DNA from: Arsenicibacter sp965247375
GTDB taxonomy: Bacteria; Bacteroidota; Bacteroidia; Cytophagales; Spirosomataceae
DNA: 64,000 nt
Reading direction: 5' to 3'
Assembly: GCA_965247375.1 (NCBI GenBank)
Contig: CBDFHU010000025.1
Span: 61,922-125,921 of the forward strand
Below the pieces are notes generated by a model that was not told where the DNA came from, did no database searches, and saw only the letters and a program-made list of their open reading frames with translations. Shown in pieces: positions 36,499-45,927 of this stretch. The first letter of the stretch is position 1. Every line of letters starts with the position of its first letter. Both the position numbers and the translations under genes were made by a program.

Positions 36499-37436
36499 AA
36501 CCTGGCTGGTTCTTGATTTTTGGTAACCTTTTTCTTTTGTTGTACTTTATTGTCGACAATCGACAGGATCAATGTCGAGGCTAAGACCAGAATACCACCG
36601 ATAATGGCTTGCTGGTTCAGGGTTTCGCCCAGCCAGATGGCTGCAATAGGTAACCCCATGAACGTTATCAGATAATTTGAGATTGCAACCTGTGTCGCAT
36701 CCAGATTCTTCAACGCTTTGAAAAACAGGAGCATCGACAGGAAATTATGAAAGAGCGTGAGGGAAATCATGCCGATCCAGGTGTTGGTCGTAAATTCGGG
36801 AATCCGGCCGAACATCTCTGGTTCATAGTACAGGACGAGGGGTGTCAGCAGGATCGACATAACCAGATACGTGTAGAAAACCATCTCCATTTCCGTAAAG
36901 CGGTCCGCAACTTTCTTACAGCCAACGTTGTAGTAGGCATTGCCCAGAATGGCCAGAAAAATCAGTACGTTCCCGAGCGCATACCGTGAGCTGAGGTCAA
37001 CGCGCTTGATATCATCGGTGGAGCATAGCGCCACGCCAATGATCGCAATCGCAAAGCTGATCCAGCGGGCAGTATTCATTTTCTCTTTCAGCAGCAGAAA
37101 GGCAAATACCGCCGTCACAACCGGCAGAATCATGACCATGATGGCGGCATTGCTCGCCAGCGAGAACTGAGTTCCCCAGGTCATCAGTACCTGAGAAGGA
37201 AACGCGCCCAGGGCGGCCAGCTGCACAAAAATCAGCGCATCGCTTAACTTCTTGCCGCCCTTCCGGAAGTCGCGCACCACAAACGGACCCAGAAAAATCG
37301 TGGCCAGCAGCATGGGTGCCCAGACTGTAAAGTAGGGACCGACCTGATCCTGCGTTAACTTGATGCTGGTAAAATGAAAGGCCCAGATCAGGTTGCAGAA
37401 GAACAGGATCGACCAGGAGACGATTGATTTTTTCAT
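36495..37436 (-). CDS. EamA/DMT-family transporter
   Basis: This 313-residue integral membrane protein has ten predicted helices and two EamA repeats (the first starts FFCNLIWAFHFTSIKLT, the second LGNVLIFLAILGNAYYN). Such transporters move amino acids, sugar derivatives or other small metabolites across the inner membrane. The gene overlaps both neighbours by 4 bp (ATGA), indicating one translation unit with the dehydratase and the aldolase, so its cargo is probably the acid handled by those enzymes. The direction of transport is unknown. Confidence 0.9.
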   Translation of the reverse strand: MKKSIVSWSILFFCNLIWAFHFTSIKLTQDQVGPYFTVWAPMLLATIFLGPFVVRDFRKGGKKLSDALIFVQLAALGAFPSQVLMTWGTQFSLASNAAIMVMILPVVTAVFAFLLLKEKMNTARWISFAIAIIGVALCSTDDIKRVDLSSRYALGNVLIFLAILGNAYYNVGCKKVADRFTEMEMVFYTYLVMSILLTPLVLYYEPEMFGRIPEFTTNTWIGMISLTLFHNFLSMLLFFKALKNLDATQVAISNYLITFMGLPIAAIWLGETLNQQAIIGGILVLASTLILSIVDNKVQQKKKVTKNQEPARL

Positions 37437-38566
37437 AATTGGCTGAGTAAAGTCTGACCGGTTGCGTATCGGGCGAGCGCTTCGCGATCCAGTTCAACCC
37501 CGAGGCCGTGGCCTTGCGGAACCAGTGCCGCACCATCCACAAATTCGATGGGCTGCACAATCAGATCATCGGTCCGGACCAGCTCGCCGAACAAATCCGA
37601 TGGGATGGTGCAGTTGATGCTGGCCGCCGCAATGTGCAGGCCCATGGTTTCGGAAATACCCAGATCGACTTCTGACCCGCGCCAGCAGGATTTACCTTCC
37701 AGATGGGCTATTTCGGCCAGCAGGACGCAGTTGTAGGCGGAACCGTTGAAGTTATAGCCATCGACGGCGTCGGCCCGGACAAACGCAATCATGTCGCGGA
37801 TATCCTGCGTATACGGCAGTGAAATATGCCGGAACATAGGGATGCCGAGGGTTTCGCGGAGATACTTGAAACCGGCCACGTCGGCATGCAGGATGGGGTC
37901 TTCGAGGCCCAGCATGATCGTCGGGTCAACGCCTTCCATCAGCCGGAGAGTCGTTTCTACATCGGTCCAGCGCTGGTTGGGGTCAAGGAGGATTTTGATG
38001 CCGTCACCGCATTTTTTCCGGATTTCTTCGGTCCAGAGGCGCACCGGATCTTCGTCGGAACACTTGAATTTAAAGGCCTTGTGGCCTTTCTGCATCGCTT
38101 CAAAGGCTTTCTGCGCAGCATCCTCAGGTGTCCGGCGTCCGGTCCAGCCAAAGCAGTCGATGCGGTCGCGGTAGGCACCGCCCAGCAGCTGGTAAACGGG
38201 CACCTGTATCAGCTGGCCGGCTAAGTCGAGAACCGCCGTTTCAAAGGCTTCGTAAATCCGCTGGTCGTCGACGGGCAACCGCCGCCAGTTCAGGGTCAGC
38301 AGATTCTGTCCGACGAGGCGCTGCATGGCTTCTTGCAGCAGTTCGCCCGAGGCGCTGCGGTACGTTTCTCCGATGCCGGTCCGCCCGTTGTCAAGCGTTA
38401 TCTCAAGTATCCATTTGGGTTGATTGGCAAATTCGGTCCAGCGTTCGCCGGTCAGGAACTTTTGGGCAAAGGCCGCATCCTTGTCGATGACCTCTTCCGA
38501 ATTGAGGCTGTTCGGTTTGGCGGGCACAATTACCTCAGTAGCTTTAATGGATTGAATACGAGTCAT
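37433..38566 (-). CDS. Enolase-superfamily enzyme (mandelate racemase/muconate lactonizing type)
   Basis: The product has 377 residues with a capping domain and a barrel. The catalytic KxK is FKFK (Lys166, Lys168). The metal ligands are Asp195 in LLDPNQ, Glu222 in GLEDP, and an Asp in RADAVDGYNF near 266-269. Enzymes of this type abstract the proton next to a carboxylate; many dehydrate aldonic acids to 2-keto-3-deoxy acids. With the SDR and DHDPS-family enzymes, a sugar-acid dehydratase is the best guess, while racemase or dipeptide epimerase activity is less likely. It overlaps the next dehydrogenase gene and the transporter gene by 4 bp each. Confidence 0.9.
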   Translation of the reverse strand: MTRIQSIKATEVIVPAKPNSLNSEEVIDKDAAFAQKFLTGERWTEFANQPKWILEITLDNGRTGIGETYRSASGELLQEAMQRLVGQNLLTLNWRRLPVDDQRIYEAFETAVLDLAGQLIQVPVYQLLGGAYRDRIDCFGWTGRRTPEDAAQKAFEAMQKGHKAFKFKCSDEDPVRLWTEEIRKKCGDGIKILLDPNQRWTDVETTLRLMEGVDPTIMLGLEDPILHADVAGFKYLRETLGIPMFRHISLPYTQDIRDMIAFVRADAVDGYNFNGSAYNCVLLAEIAHLEGKSCWRGSEVDLGISETMGLHIAAASINCTIPSDLFGELVRTDDLIVQPIEFVDGAALVPQGHGLGVELDREALARYATGQTLLSQL

Positions 38567-39525
38567 TTCAAAGAGTCAATAGCGTCTGACGAATAGGTTC
38601 TGGCTAGTTTGCGGATGTCGTAGCTGAAGGCAATGAACTGTTCTTCCCAGCGGGCCGCCGACGCTTCGGTATACGGGTAAAAACCCTGTGCGTTCTGCAC
38701 CCCTCTGGCCCCTTCGGCAACCAGTTTTTCCATCAGCTCCGGTGTTTCGGTCGTGTTGCTCAGCTCGGGGAACAGATCTTTCATAACGGTCAGGTAGGCC
38801 GGAATGCCGGTCAGGTCCATAAACCGGAACGGGCCGGCAAACGTAATCCAGTAGCCCAGGTCGTTGCGGAGGGAGCGGTCAACGTCTTCGATGGTCGCAT
38901 AGCCGTTTTCGACCAGGTGAAACGCTTCGCGCAGCATGGCATACATGATGCGGTTGGTGATAAAGCCACGGATATCTTTTTTCAGGACCGAAGGCTCTTT
39001 GCCCCAGCTTTCGGCAAGGGCTACCATTTTGTAGGCGTACTGTACGTCAGAGGCATTGCCGCAAATAATTTCCATGAAGCGGGTAATGTGGGCGGGCTCG
39101 GCCCAGTGAATACCCAGAACGCGTTCCGGATGCTGAAGGCCCTCCTGCAGGATCGTAACCGGAATAGCCGATGTATTGCTGCCGATAATGGCCGTCGGCG
39201 ACAAGACGGTTTCCAGCCGCTGGTAAACCGATTTCTTCTCGGCAACACTTTCGATAATGGATTCAATCACGACCTCAATCCCCTGCATGTCTGCCACATC
39301 GTCGGTGATGGTCAGTCGCGACAGAATCGTTTCCGGCTCTTCCGGCAAGAGTGCTTCGGCCCGCAACTGTTCCAGAAATCCGCGGATGCGGTCACGTGCC
39401 TCTCCGGCCGTGCTCATGTCTTTGATCAGCGACGTAACCGTATGCCCGGCCGCCAGAATACAGGTAGCAATGCTGCTGCCCATGAGGCCGAGTCCGACAG
39501 TACCGATGCGCATAGTTGTAAGCAT
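38563..39525 (-). CDS. 3-hydroxyacyl-CoA dehydrogenase-family protein (lambda-crystallin-like)
   Basis: This NAD-dependent dehydrogenase of about 320 residues has the Rossmann motif GTVGLGLMGSSIA near the start. GSNTSAIPVT and GIHWAEPAH are the catalytic Ser/Asn and His region. The size and single C-terminal domain match hydroxybutyryl-CoA dehydrogenases and the related L-gulonate 3-dehydrogenases (lambda-crystallin). In this operon a hydroxy-acid substrate seems more likely than an acyl-CoA. The start is placed at MLTTMRIGTVGLG (39525), 13 bp after the RidA stop; MRIG at 39513 is also possible. Its stop overlaps the next start by 4 bp. Confidence 0.88.
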   Translation of the reverse strand: MLTTMRIGTVGLGLMGSSIATCILAAGHTVTSLIKDMSTAGEARDRIRGFLEQLRAEALLPEEPETILSRLTITDDVADMQGIEVVIESIIESVAEKKSVYQRLETVLSPTAIIGSNTSAIPVTILQEGLQHPERVLGIHWAEPAHITRFMEIICGNASDVQYAYKMVALAESWGKEPSVLKKDIRGFITNRIMYAMLREAFHLVENGYATIEDVDRSLRNDLGYWITFAGPFRFMDLTGIPAYLTVMKDLFPELSNTTETPELMEKLVAEGARGVQNAQGFYPYTEASAARWEEQFIAFSYDIRKLARTYSSDAIDSLK

Positions 39526-39538
39526 AACGTTGAGTAAA

Positions 39539-39928
39539 TTAAGCCTGGTTGGGAAGTACGGCAATGGCATCTATTTCAACTTTGATCCCATCCGACAAGA
39601 CCGACTGAACGGTTGTCCGGGCGGGCAAAACGCCGCTGAAAAAAGAGGCATAGGCCGCATTGTACCGGTCAAAATCCTGTATGTTTTCGAGGTGAACCGT
39701 ACACTTCACAATGTTGTCAATCGTTCCGCCGGCGGCCTCGACAATCTTCTGTACATGGGACAGGGTCAGCAGGGTTTCTTCTTCGATGGTTCCGTGAATC
39801 ACGTCACCGGTTTCGAGGTCGAGCGGCCCCTGACCACTGACAAAAAGTAGATTGCCGACCTGCACGCCCGCGGAGTACGCGCCGGTATTGACGGCTTTTG
39901 ACGGATGTTTAATTTCGATCTTCTGCAT
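39539..39928 (-). CDS. RidA-family enamine/imine deaminase
   Basis: This 129-residue protein of the YjgF/YER057c/UK114 family keeps the key Arg104 in LPARTTVQ; GNLLFVSGQGPLD and VKCTVHLENIQDF are also typical. RidA hydrolyses reactive enamines and imines released by PLP enzymes and by some dehydratases. Its presence beside a creatininase-family hydrolase suggests that the pathway forms an unstable nitrogen-containing intermediate. It lies 4 bp after the creatininase-family gene. Confidence 0.93.
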   Translation of the reverse strand: MQKIEIKHPSKAVNTGAYSAGVQVGNLLFVSGQGPLDLETGDVIHGTIEEETLLTLSHVQKIVEAAGGTIDNIVKCTVHLENIQDFDRYNAAYASFFSGVLPARTTVQSVLSDGIKVEIDAIAVLPNQA

Positions 39929-39932
39929 GAGA

Positions 39933-40721
39933 TTACGCCAGTTGATCAGACAGCGGCCATGTGCTGAATGACGTCAGGAAGTTAACTAAATTGTTTACAG
40001 CATGATCAAATAAATGTTTACCTTTTTCGGCGGTCCCCAGTTGTGGTTCCCCGCTGCTGCCATTGCCGGAGATAAAGGCAGTTTGTTTGAAGACCGTCAC
40101 GCCCCGGTAGGGCTCGTCGTCTTCCCACGCGATATAGCCGTTGCTGGCCGGACGTGTAGCCCGTTCAACGCGGTCCATCCACACTTTTTCGGGATAAAGG
40201 TGCAGCATCAGGCTGGTTTCGTATTCGCAGGCATGGCTCAGGGCCGGGCTTTCCATGGGAGCTTCACCGGCAAAGATTTTTCCGGCCAGCTCCCAGTACG
40301 TGGCCAGTGCAATGGTTGGCCGGTGGCTTTCGTCAAACTGGTGGCTGAGGATGGCCAGTGCCTGCTTAACGGGGGTAATATTGCCGCCGTGTCCGTTGAG
40401 CAGTACAATGCGTTTCGCCCCGCTGATGACCAGTGAACGGACCAGGTCAGTGATCACTTTTGTATACAAATCCGGGGCAAGGCTCAGCGTGCCGCCGAAC
40501 GACAGGTGATGGTCGCTCGACCCGAAGGGCAGGGTAGGGCAAAGCAGTATTTTTTCCGGCAAAAGCGATTCGGCTTTCCGGGCAATTGTTGTCACAATAT
40601 CCGTATCGGTTGACACCGATAAATGAGGCCCGTGCTGTTCAATTGCGCCTAATGGAAGCAACACAACATGGTCTTTTACGTATTGATTAATGTCAGAATA
40701 TGTAGACTCAAAAAATAGCAT
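39933..40721 (-). CDS. Creatininase-family amidohydrolase
   Basis: The product has 262 residues. The metal-binding motif GAIEQHGPHL gives Glu28 and His30, STDTD follows, and LLNGHGGNI and SHACEYETS complete the site. The family opens lactams or cyclic amides (creatinine) or hydrolyses formamides in cofactor synthesis. Here it probably cleaves a lactam- or amide-type sugar derivative, as inferred from the neighbouring sugar-acid enzymes. It starts the cytoplasmic block of the leftward cluster, about 230 bp after the susD gene. A perfect palindrome lies just upstream of its start. Confidence 0.9.
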   Translation of the reverse strand: MLFFESTYSDINQYVKDHVVLLPLGAIEQHGPHLSVSTDTDIVTTIARKAESLLPEKILLCPTLPFGSSDHHLSFGGTLSLAPDLYTKVITDLVRSLVISGAKRIVLLNGHGGNITPVKQALAILSHQFDESHRPTIALATYWELAGKIFAGEAPMESPALSHACEYETSLMLHLYPEKVWMDRVERATRPASNGYIAWEDDEPYRGVTVFKQTAFISGNGSSGEPQLGTAEKGKHLFDHAVNNLVNFLTSFSTWPLSDQLA

Positions 40722-40735
40722 AATTGAATTAACTT

Positions 40736-40762
40736 GTAGAGACGCAAAATTTTGCGTCTCAT
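40736..40762. repeat. GAGACGC palindrome upstream of the creatininase-family gene
   Basis: A 22-bp perfect palindrome at 40739-40760 (arms GAGACGCAAAA and TTTTGCGTCTC, no loop) is preceded by GTA and followed by AT. It is related in inverted orientation to the element at 40912-40940. Confidence 0.85.
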
Positions 40763-40911
40763 TTTGATATATTTAAATGAACATCAACAATTAATTTGTA
40801 AGATAATCCGAAAAAAATACACTAAAAATAAGTACATATTAGTTAGCTGTTTTTATTAAAAGCATGCTGTAAAGAATAGTTGACAATGAGCCGCGATTAC
40901 AGGTTTTGGAA

Positions 40912-40940
40912 AAATGAGCCGCAAAATATTGCGGCTCTAC
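40912..40940. repeat. GAGCCGC palindrome after susD
   Basis: Arms GAGCCGCAA and TTGCGGCTC (40916-40937) are followed by TAC. Relative to the element at 40736-40762 one base pair differs in a compensatory way (A:T to C:G). A partial third copy (GAGCCGCGATTAC) lies near 40888. Confidence 0.8.
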
Positions 40941-40951
40941 GAGGCCCCTCA

Positions 40952-42739
40952 TCAATACCCTGTATTCTGTTTCAGGACTGATGTACCGTTTACGACGCTC
41001 AGATCAAGCTGTGCCTGCGGGATCGGGTAAACTTCGTTTTTACCTTTCTTGAACGTGGCCCCTTTCATGTACGTAAAGTCATAGCCCGGAATCGAGGTCT
41101 CATGTTTGACGTACGCATTCAGCGTATTGGCCATGTAACCCGTACCGTTATCCCAGCGGCGGAGGTCAAAGAATCGGTGACCTTCCATCGCCAGCTCCAG
41201 CTTACGCTCGAACCGGACGGCCTCACGGGCAAAATCCTTGCCTTTGGTCGTAAACTCAGTCGTATACAGGCCCACTTTATAGTTGGCGGCAGGGTCGTTG
41301 GTAAAGCCTTTCAGCGGAGCCGTGTTATCCACGTATTTTTTTACCCAACCCGCCGGATTGGCTGCCCGGGCACGCACCTGGTTTACGTAGACCTGCGCCT
41401 GTGCCAGACTACCAATCTCAACTTCGCATTCGGCTGCCCACAGTAACACATCCGCAAAACGGATCATGGTATAGTTGTTGGATGTCCAGCGGGAGAATGC
41501 CGACGTGGTAGCCGCCTGTGCCTGATAGTAAATCGTCTTAATCGGGCTGTATGGACCGGCTACCGCCTGCACCCGTATCCATGCCTTGCCAGGGTGTACG
41601 CCCCAGTCGAGGTACGGAATGCCACGGCGGCCAACGGTCCAGTCAAGGCGGGCGTCAAGCGTGCCCTGATACGGGGTAAAGGCCGTACTGCTCTCAATAT
41701 TCTGGTCATTGGGAATGTCCGAATCATTGAACGTATCGATCAGCGGCAGGCCCGTGTTCGGATCGGTTTTGTAGGAGTTTACGAGGCTGAATGAAGGCTG
41801 GTAGGCACCGCAGCACGTGGCCGGGCCGCCCATCGGGAAGTTCAGAGCATCACCGTAGTTGCCGTTCTGGTATGAATCAGCCACCGACATTTGTACGGCA
41901 AACACAGATTCTGCGCTGTTTTTCTTCGATGGGTTGAAGTTATCGGCGTAGTTTACCAGGGCGTATTTCGCACCCGAAGCCGTTACCCCGTTGGCGATGA
42001 TGTCGGTCAGCAGGGCTTTGGCTTCGGTATATTTGTCCTGGAACATATACGTTTTTGCCAGAAATGCCTTGGCTGCCCAGCTGTTGGCCCGGCCAACCTC
42101 CGTTTTCGTTGCGCTCAGATTATCCGCCGCGAATTTGAAATCGGCTTCGATTTTAGCCCAGGGTGAGGTTGTGTTGGCTACGTTGTAGTTGCTGTTGGCA
42201 TAGCTGACCGTTTCGTCCAGATACGGAATATTCTCCCACATTTTGGCTGCTTCAAAGTGATAGAGTGCCCGCAGAAACGTGGCTTCGGCCTTAATCTGTT
42301 TCGCTTCGTCGGCCGACATCGAGGGGTCAGTCGTCTGGGCCAGCACGCGCAGTACGTCATTGGCCCGCTGCACCCCGGCATACAACACAATCCATTTGTT
42401 GTTGAACGGGGCCATGGTAGCGTCGTAGTTGTAGCTTTCAACGGCTTCCATCGGCGGCAGGGCAGACGCCTGGGTGCCGGTATGGGCATCGTCCGACGTT
42501 ACACCGCCGAAAATCCAGTTACTGACCCCGACGAAGTAGTACGTCGTGTTCGGTACACCCCAGCCGTCGAGCAGCGAGTAGGCACCGGTCAGCAATCCTT
42601 TCACCCCTGCCTTGTTGGCCAGTGTGCTTTCGCTGGTCGAGCCGAGGGCCCCGATCTCGAGGTATTCTTTGTTGCAGGCGTTGGTTGCCGTGATTAATAC
42701 CAGGCAACTTGCCAGGAGTCGAAGAGAGAGTCTTTTCAT
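40952..42739 (-). CDS. SusD/RagB-family nutrient-binding lipoprotein
   Basis: The product has 595 residues and starts MKRLSLRLLASCLVLITATN, with a lipobox-like cysteine in TNACNKEYLE. Helical tetratricopeptide-type segments follow, then the C-terminal family signatures FDLRRWDNGTGY and EVYPIPQAQLD. SusD proteins sit on the cell surface as a lid over the SusC barrel and bind glycans. It lies 23 bp after susC. The start at 42739 gives the better lipoprotein leader; an ATG three codons earlier exists. The glycan is unknown, but nearby genes suggest N-acetyl amino sugars. Confidence 0.95.
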   Translation of the reverse strand: MKRLSLRLLASCLVLITATNACNKEYLEIGALGSTSESTLANKAGVKGLLTGAYSLLDGWGVPNTTYYFVGVSNWIFGGVTSDDAHTGTQASALPPMEAVESYNYDATMAPFNNKWIVLYAGVQRANDVLRVLAQTTDPSMSADEAKQIKAEATFLRALYHFEAAKMWENIPYLDETVSYANSNYNVANTTSPWAKIEADFKFAADNLSATKTEVGRANSWAAKAFLAKTYMFQDKYTEAKALLTDIIANGVTASGAKYALVNYADNFNPSKKNSAESVFAVQMSVADSYQNGNYGDALNFPMGGPATCCGAYQPSFSLVNSYKTDPNTGLPLIDTFNDSDIPNDQNIESSTAFTPYQGTLDARLDWTVGRRGIPYLDWGVHPGKAWIRVQAVAGPYSPIKTIYYQAQAATTSAFSRWTSNNYTMIRFADVLLWAAECEVEIGSLAQAQVYVNQVRARAANPAGWVKKYVDNTAPLKGFTNDPAANYKVGLYTTEFTTKGKDFAREAVRFERKLELAMEGHRFFDLRRWDNGTGYMANTLNAYVKHETSIPGYDFTYMKGATFKKGKNEVYPIPQAQLDLSVVNGTSVLKQNTGY

Positions 42740-42762
42740 GATTGGCAATGTGTTAGGTATTG

Positions 42763-45700
42763 TTAGAATGAGAGATTTAAACCGAGGATAAAGTTTTTCT
42801 GGTTGTTCGGATAGTTGGCATAATCAACGCCGAACGCCGAACTGTTGCCGCTGATTTCAGGGTCAAGGCCGCTGTATTTCGTCAGGGTAAACAGGTTGGC
42901 ACCCTGGGCATATATCCGCAGTTTGTTCAGGCCGATGCGCTTCAGCGTTGACGGGCTGACGGTGTAGCCAATGATCAGGGAGCGCATTTTCAGGAATGAA
43001 CCGTCTTCGACATAAAACGAGTTGGATACGCCTGACGAACTGAATGAGCCGGTCGACTCAATTTTCGGAATCGACGTATTGGTATTAGTTGGGCTCCAGG
43101 CGTTCAGCAGGTCGTTGCTTTTCGCGCCGACGTACGTGCTGAAGAAGTGCGTAAACGACCTGATCGTGTTGTAGATTTCATTGCCCTGTGAACCGAACAA
43201 CGTAGTCGAGAAATCGAAGTTTTTATACGTTACACCAAGGTTCAGGCCATACGTAAAATCGGGGTTCGGGTTACCGAGGAACGTCCGGTCGGCAGCCGTA
43301 ATCTGGTTGTCGCCGTTCATATCCTGATACTTGAACCGGCCCGGTGCAGCACCACTCTGCGTCGGTGACGACGATACGTCGGCATCGCTCTGGAACAGGC
43401 CGATTACCTTATAGCCGAAAAACGAGCTCACCGGCTGACCCACCTGGTTGCGGATAACTGTGCCCAGGTTCTGCGTGTTGGCCGCATCGAAATAGCCCGG
43501 ATTCGGAATGTTGACCACTTCGTTTTTGTAGGTTGTGATGTTGGCCCCGATCGTAAACTTCAGATCATTGTTAACGGTACCTCTATACGTAGCCGCCACA
43601 TCAACCCCTTTGTTCTGAATATCGCCGATGTTTACCGTTGGTGCCGTGGCCCCGCCCGCCGAAGCCGGCAGCGGTTGCGTAAAGAGCAGACCGTTGATCG
43701 ACTTTTTGTAGTATTCCAGTGAGAGGTCGAGTCTGTTATTAAGGATGCTGGCATCAAAACCGATGTTGGTCACGACGTTTTCTTCCCAGCCGGTATTCGG
43801 GTTGCCGATGCTGATCTGAGCAAAGCCCTGGTTGAGTTTACCGGCACCGGTGATGTCGTAATAGGCGTTGGCAAAGTTACCGCCGAAAAGTGTGAAGGCG
43901 TTGGCCGGACTTACGTTGTTCTGCGATCCCAGGACCCCGTAGCTGCCACGGATTTTGAGGTCATTCAGCCACGTAACGTTTTTCATGAACTCTTCACCCG
44001 TAACGCGCCAGCCGGCTGAGAACGAAGGGAATACCCCGTAACGGCGGTTGGCACCGAAGCGGGATGAACCATCGCGGCGAACCGTTACACCGAGCAGGTA
44101 TTTATCATCGAAGGAGTAATCAGCACGGCCGAATACCGAGAACAGGGTATTGTTGTAGGCGCTGCTGGCATTGGTAATGTTGGTCGTACCGTTGGAAAGG
44201 CTCAGGTAGTCGAAACCGGTGGAGAACAAGCCGCTTGACGAACCGGTCAGATACCGGCCGTAGTTGCGGATGGCTTCTGAACCCGCAATCACTTTCAGGT
44301 TGTGTTTGCCGAAGGTGTTGAGATAAGTCAGCGTATTGGTCCACATGGTGGTGCTGTTATACAGCGCTGTTTCGGCAAGCGAGTTCGGGTTGGTGTTGCC
44401 TTCCGAGTTGTTATACGGCGTAAACGTAAAGTTTGTATAGTACTGGTTATCAATGGTTCCGCCGATACTGGTACGAGCGGTGAAATGCTTCAGGAAATCG
44501 ACTTCCGCAAAGATATTCCCCACAATATCCCAGGTATTGCTTTTGTTATTGACCGTACTTTTCTGCACCGCAACCGGGTTCGACGAGCTGCCGAGTTCAG
44601 GGCCGGTGAACGTACCGCCGTAATTGCCCTTGATGTCATAGACCGGCACAACCGGCATCATCCGATAGGTCCAGGCAATGGGGTTACCACTGCTGAGGTT
44701 GTCAAAGCCGGGGTTCTGCTTGTAGAATACGTACATGTTCTCGCCCACTCTGACGTTGTTTTTCACCTTAAACTGCGTGTTTACGCGGGCAGAGTACCGT
44801 TTCAGGTATGATTCGATCATGGTGCCCTGCTGGTTGAAATACCCCAGCGAAACCAGGTAGTTCGATTTATCGGTGCCGCCGCTCGCCGTCAGGTTATGGT
44901 TGGTCATAGGCGCTGTTTTGAACAGCTCATGGAACCAGTCGGTGCCCGATTTATTCAGGGCCTGGATGAGGTAGTTGCTCGCCGGGTTAGCGGCATCGAA
45001 ATTGTATTTGGCCGGGTCAACGGCTGCGCTGCCGGCATTGCCGACACCGGTTGCGCCGGGCCCCCGGTACGAAAAGTCAGGAATGCCGTTCTGGAATAAA
45101 CCCGTGTTCGGATAGGCTACTTTGGTTAACCGGGCGAAGTCCTGAGAGCCAAGCAGGTTAAATACGTTTCCTTTCAGCGGTTGCTGGCTGCCATAGTAGG
45201 CATCGTATGAAATAACCGGTGCACCTGATTTGCCTTTTTTGGTCGTTACGATGATAACCCCGTTCGACCCGCGTACCCCGTAAATAGAAGCGGCACCGGC
45301 ATCTTTCAGGACCTGCATCGATTCGATGTCATCTGCGCTGACATCATTCAGTTCGGCCTGAACCCCGTCAACGAGTACGAGTGGCTGGGCGTTACCGAAA
45401 GAGCTGATACCACGGATAAAGATATTGCTCGGGCTGCCCGGAGCCCCTGAGCTGATGACATTTACCCCGGCTGCCTGACCTTGCAGGGCCTGTACGGCCG
45501 AACCTGCCGGTATTGATTTCAGCGCTTTCATGTCTACGATGGAAACCGAACCGGTGATGTCTTTTTTACGCTCCGACGAATAGCCGGTGATTACCACTTC
45601 GCTCAGTGAGGTTACCGAAGGCGTCAGCACAACCGAAATAGTGCTCTGATTGCCAACCGGAATCTCCTGCGTCACATACCCGATATAGGAAACGATCAGC

Positions 45701-45927
45701 GTGGCGCCGGGAGAGGCGTTGATGGTGAAGGTGCCATCTGCGTTTGTCGATGTTCCGTTGGTTGTGTTGCCTTTGAGGAGAATGGAAGCTCCGGCGATCG
45801 GTTGCTGATCGTCAGAAGCGGTGACTTTCCCTTTTACAGGTGTCTGCGCCCATACCATGACGGACGTAAGCATGCAAAGAAGCAGCATGCAGACCTTTTC
45901 TTTTGGAAGGAGTAAAGAGCGAATCAT
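42763..45927 (-). CDS. SusC/RagA-family TonB-linked outer-membrane transporter
   Basis: This 1054-residue protein has a signal peptide ending at VMVWAQ. A CarboxypepD-type domain follows (TPVKGKVTASDDQQPIAGAS). The SusC plug has SLSEVVITGYSSERKKDITGS, GSPSNIFIRGISSFGNAQPL and LVDGVQAELNDVSADDIESM, and the barrel ends in NFILGLNLSF. With SusD it imports oligosaccharides using TonB energy. It is the first gene of the leftward cluster. The 730 bp upstream contains candidate GntR operator sites. The sequence is intact over its full length. Confidence 0.97.
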   Translation of the reverse strand: MIRSLLLPKEKVCMLLLCMLTSVMVWAQTPVKGKVTASDDQQPIAGASILLKGNTTNGTSTNADGTFTINASPGATLIVSYIGYVTQEIPVGNQSTISVVLTPSVTSLSEVVITGYSSERKKDITGSVSIVDMKALKSIPAGSAVQALQGQAAGVNVISSGAPGSPSNIFIRGISSFGNAQPLVLVDGVQAELNDVSADDIESMQVLKDAGAASIYGVRGSNGVIIVTTKKGKSGAPVISYDAYYGSQQPLKGNVFNLLGSQDFARLTKVAYPNTGLFQNGIPDFSYRGPGATGVGNAGSAAVDPAKYNFDAANPASNYLIQALNKSGTDWFHELFKTAPMTNHNLTASGGTDKSNYLVSLGYFNQQGTMIESYLKRYSARVNTQFKVKNNVRVGENMYVFYKQNPGFDNLSSGNPIAWTYRMMPVVPVYDIKGNYGGTFTGPELGSSSNPVAVQKSTVNNKSNTWDIVGNIFAEVDFLKHFTARTSIGGTIDNQYYTNFTFTPYNNSEGNTNPNSLAETALYNSTTMWTNTLTYLNTFGKHNLKVIAGSEAIRNYGRYLTGSSSGLFSTGFDYLSLSNGTTNITNASSAYNNTLFSVFGRADYSFDDKYLLGVTVRRDGSSRFGANRRYGVFPSFSAGWRVTGEEFMKNVTWLNDLKIRGSYGVLGSQNNVSPANAFTLFGGNFANAYYDITGAGKLNQGFAQISIGNPNTGWEENVVTNIGFDASILNNRLDLSLEYYKKSINGLLFTQPLPASAGGATAPTVNIGDIQNKGVDVAATYRGTVNNDLKFTIGANITTYKNEVVNIPNPGYFDAANTQNLGTVIRNQVGQPVSSFFGYKVIGLFQSDADVSSSPTQSGAAPGRFKYQDMNGDNQITAADRTFLGNPNPDFTYGLNLGVTYKNFDFSTTLFGSQGNEIYNTIRSFTHFFSTYVGAKSNDLLNAWSPTNTNTSIPKIESTGSFSSSGVSNSFYVEDGSFLKMRSLIIGYTVSPSTLKRIGLNKLRIYAQGANLFTLTKYSGLDPEISGNSSAFGVDYANYPNNQKNFILGLNLSF

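Noticed and set aside
39991..40000. TTGTTTACAG, similar to the proposed GntR operator
   Set aside because: It lies inside the creatininase-family coding sequence and a few chance copies are expected in 64 kb.
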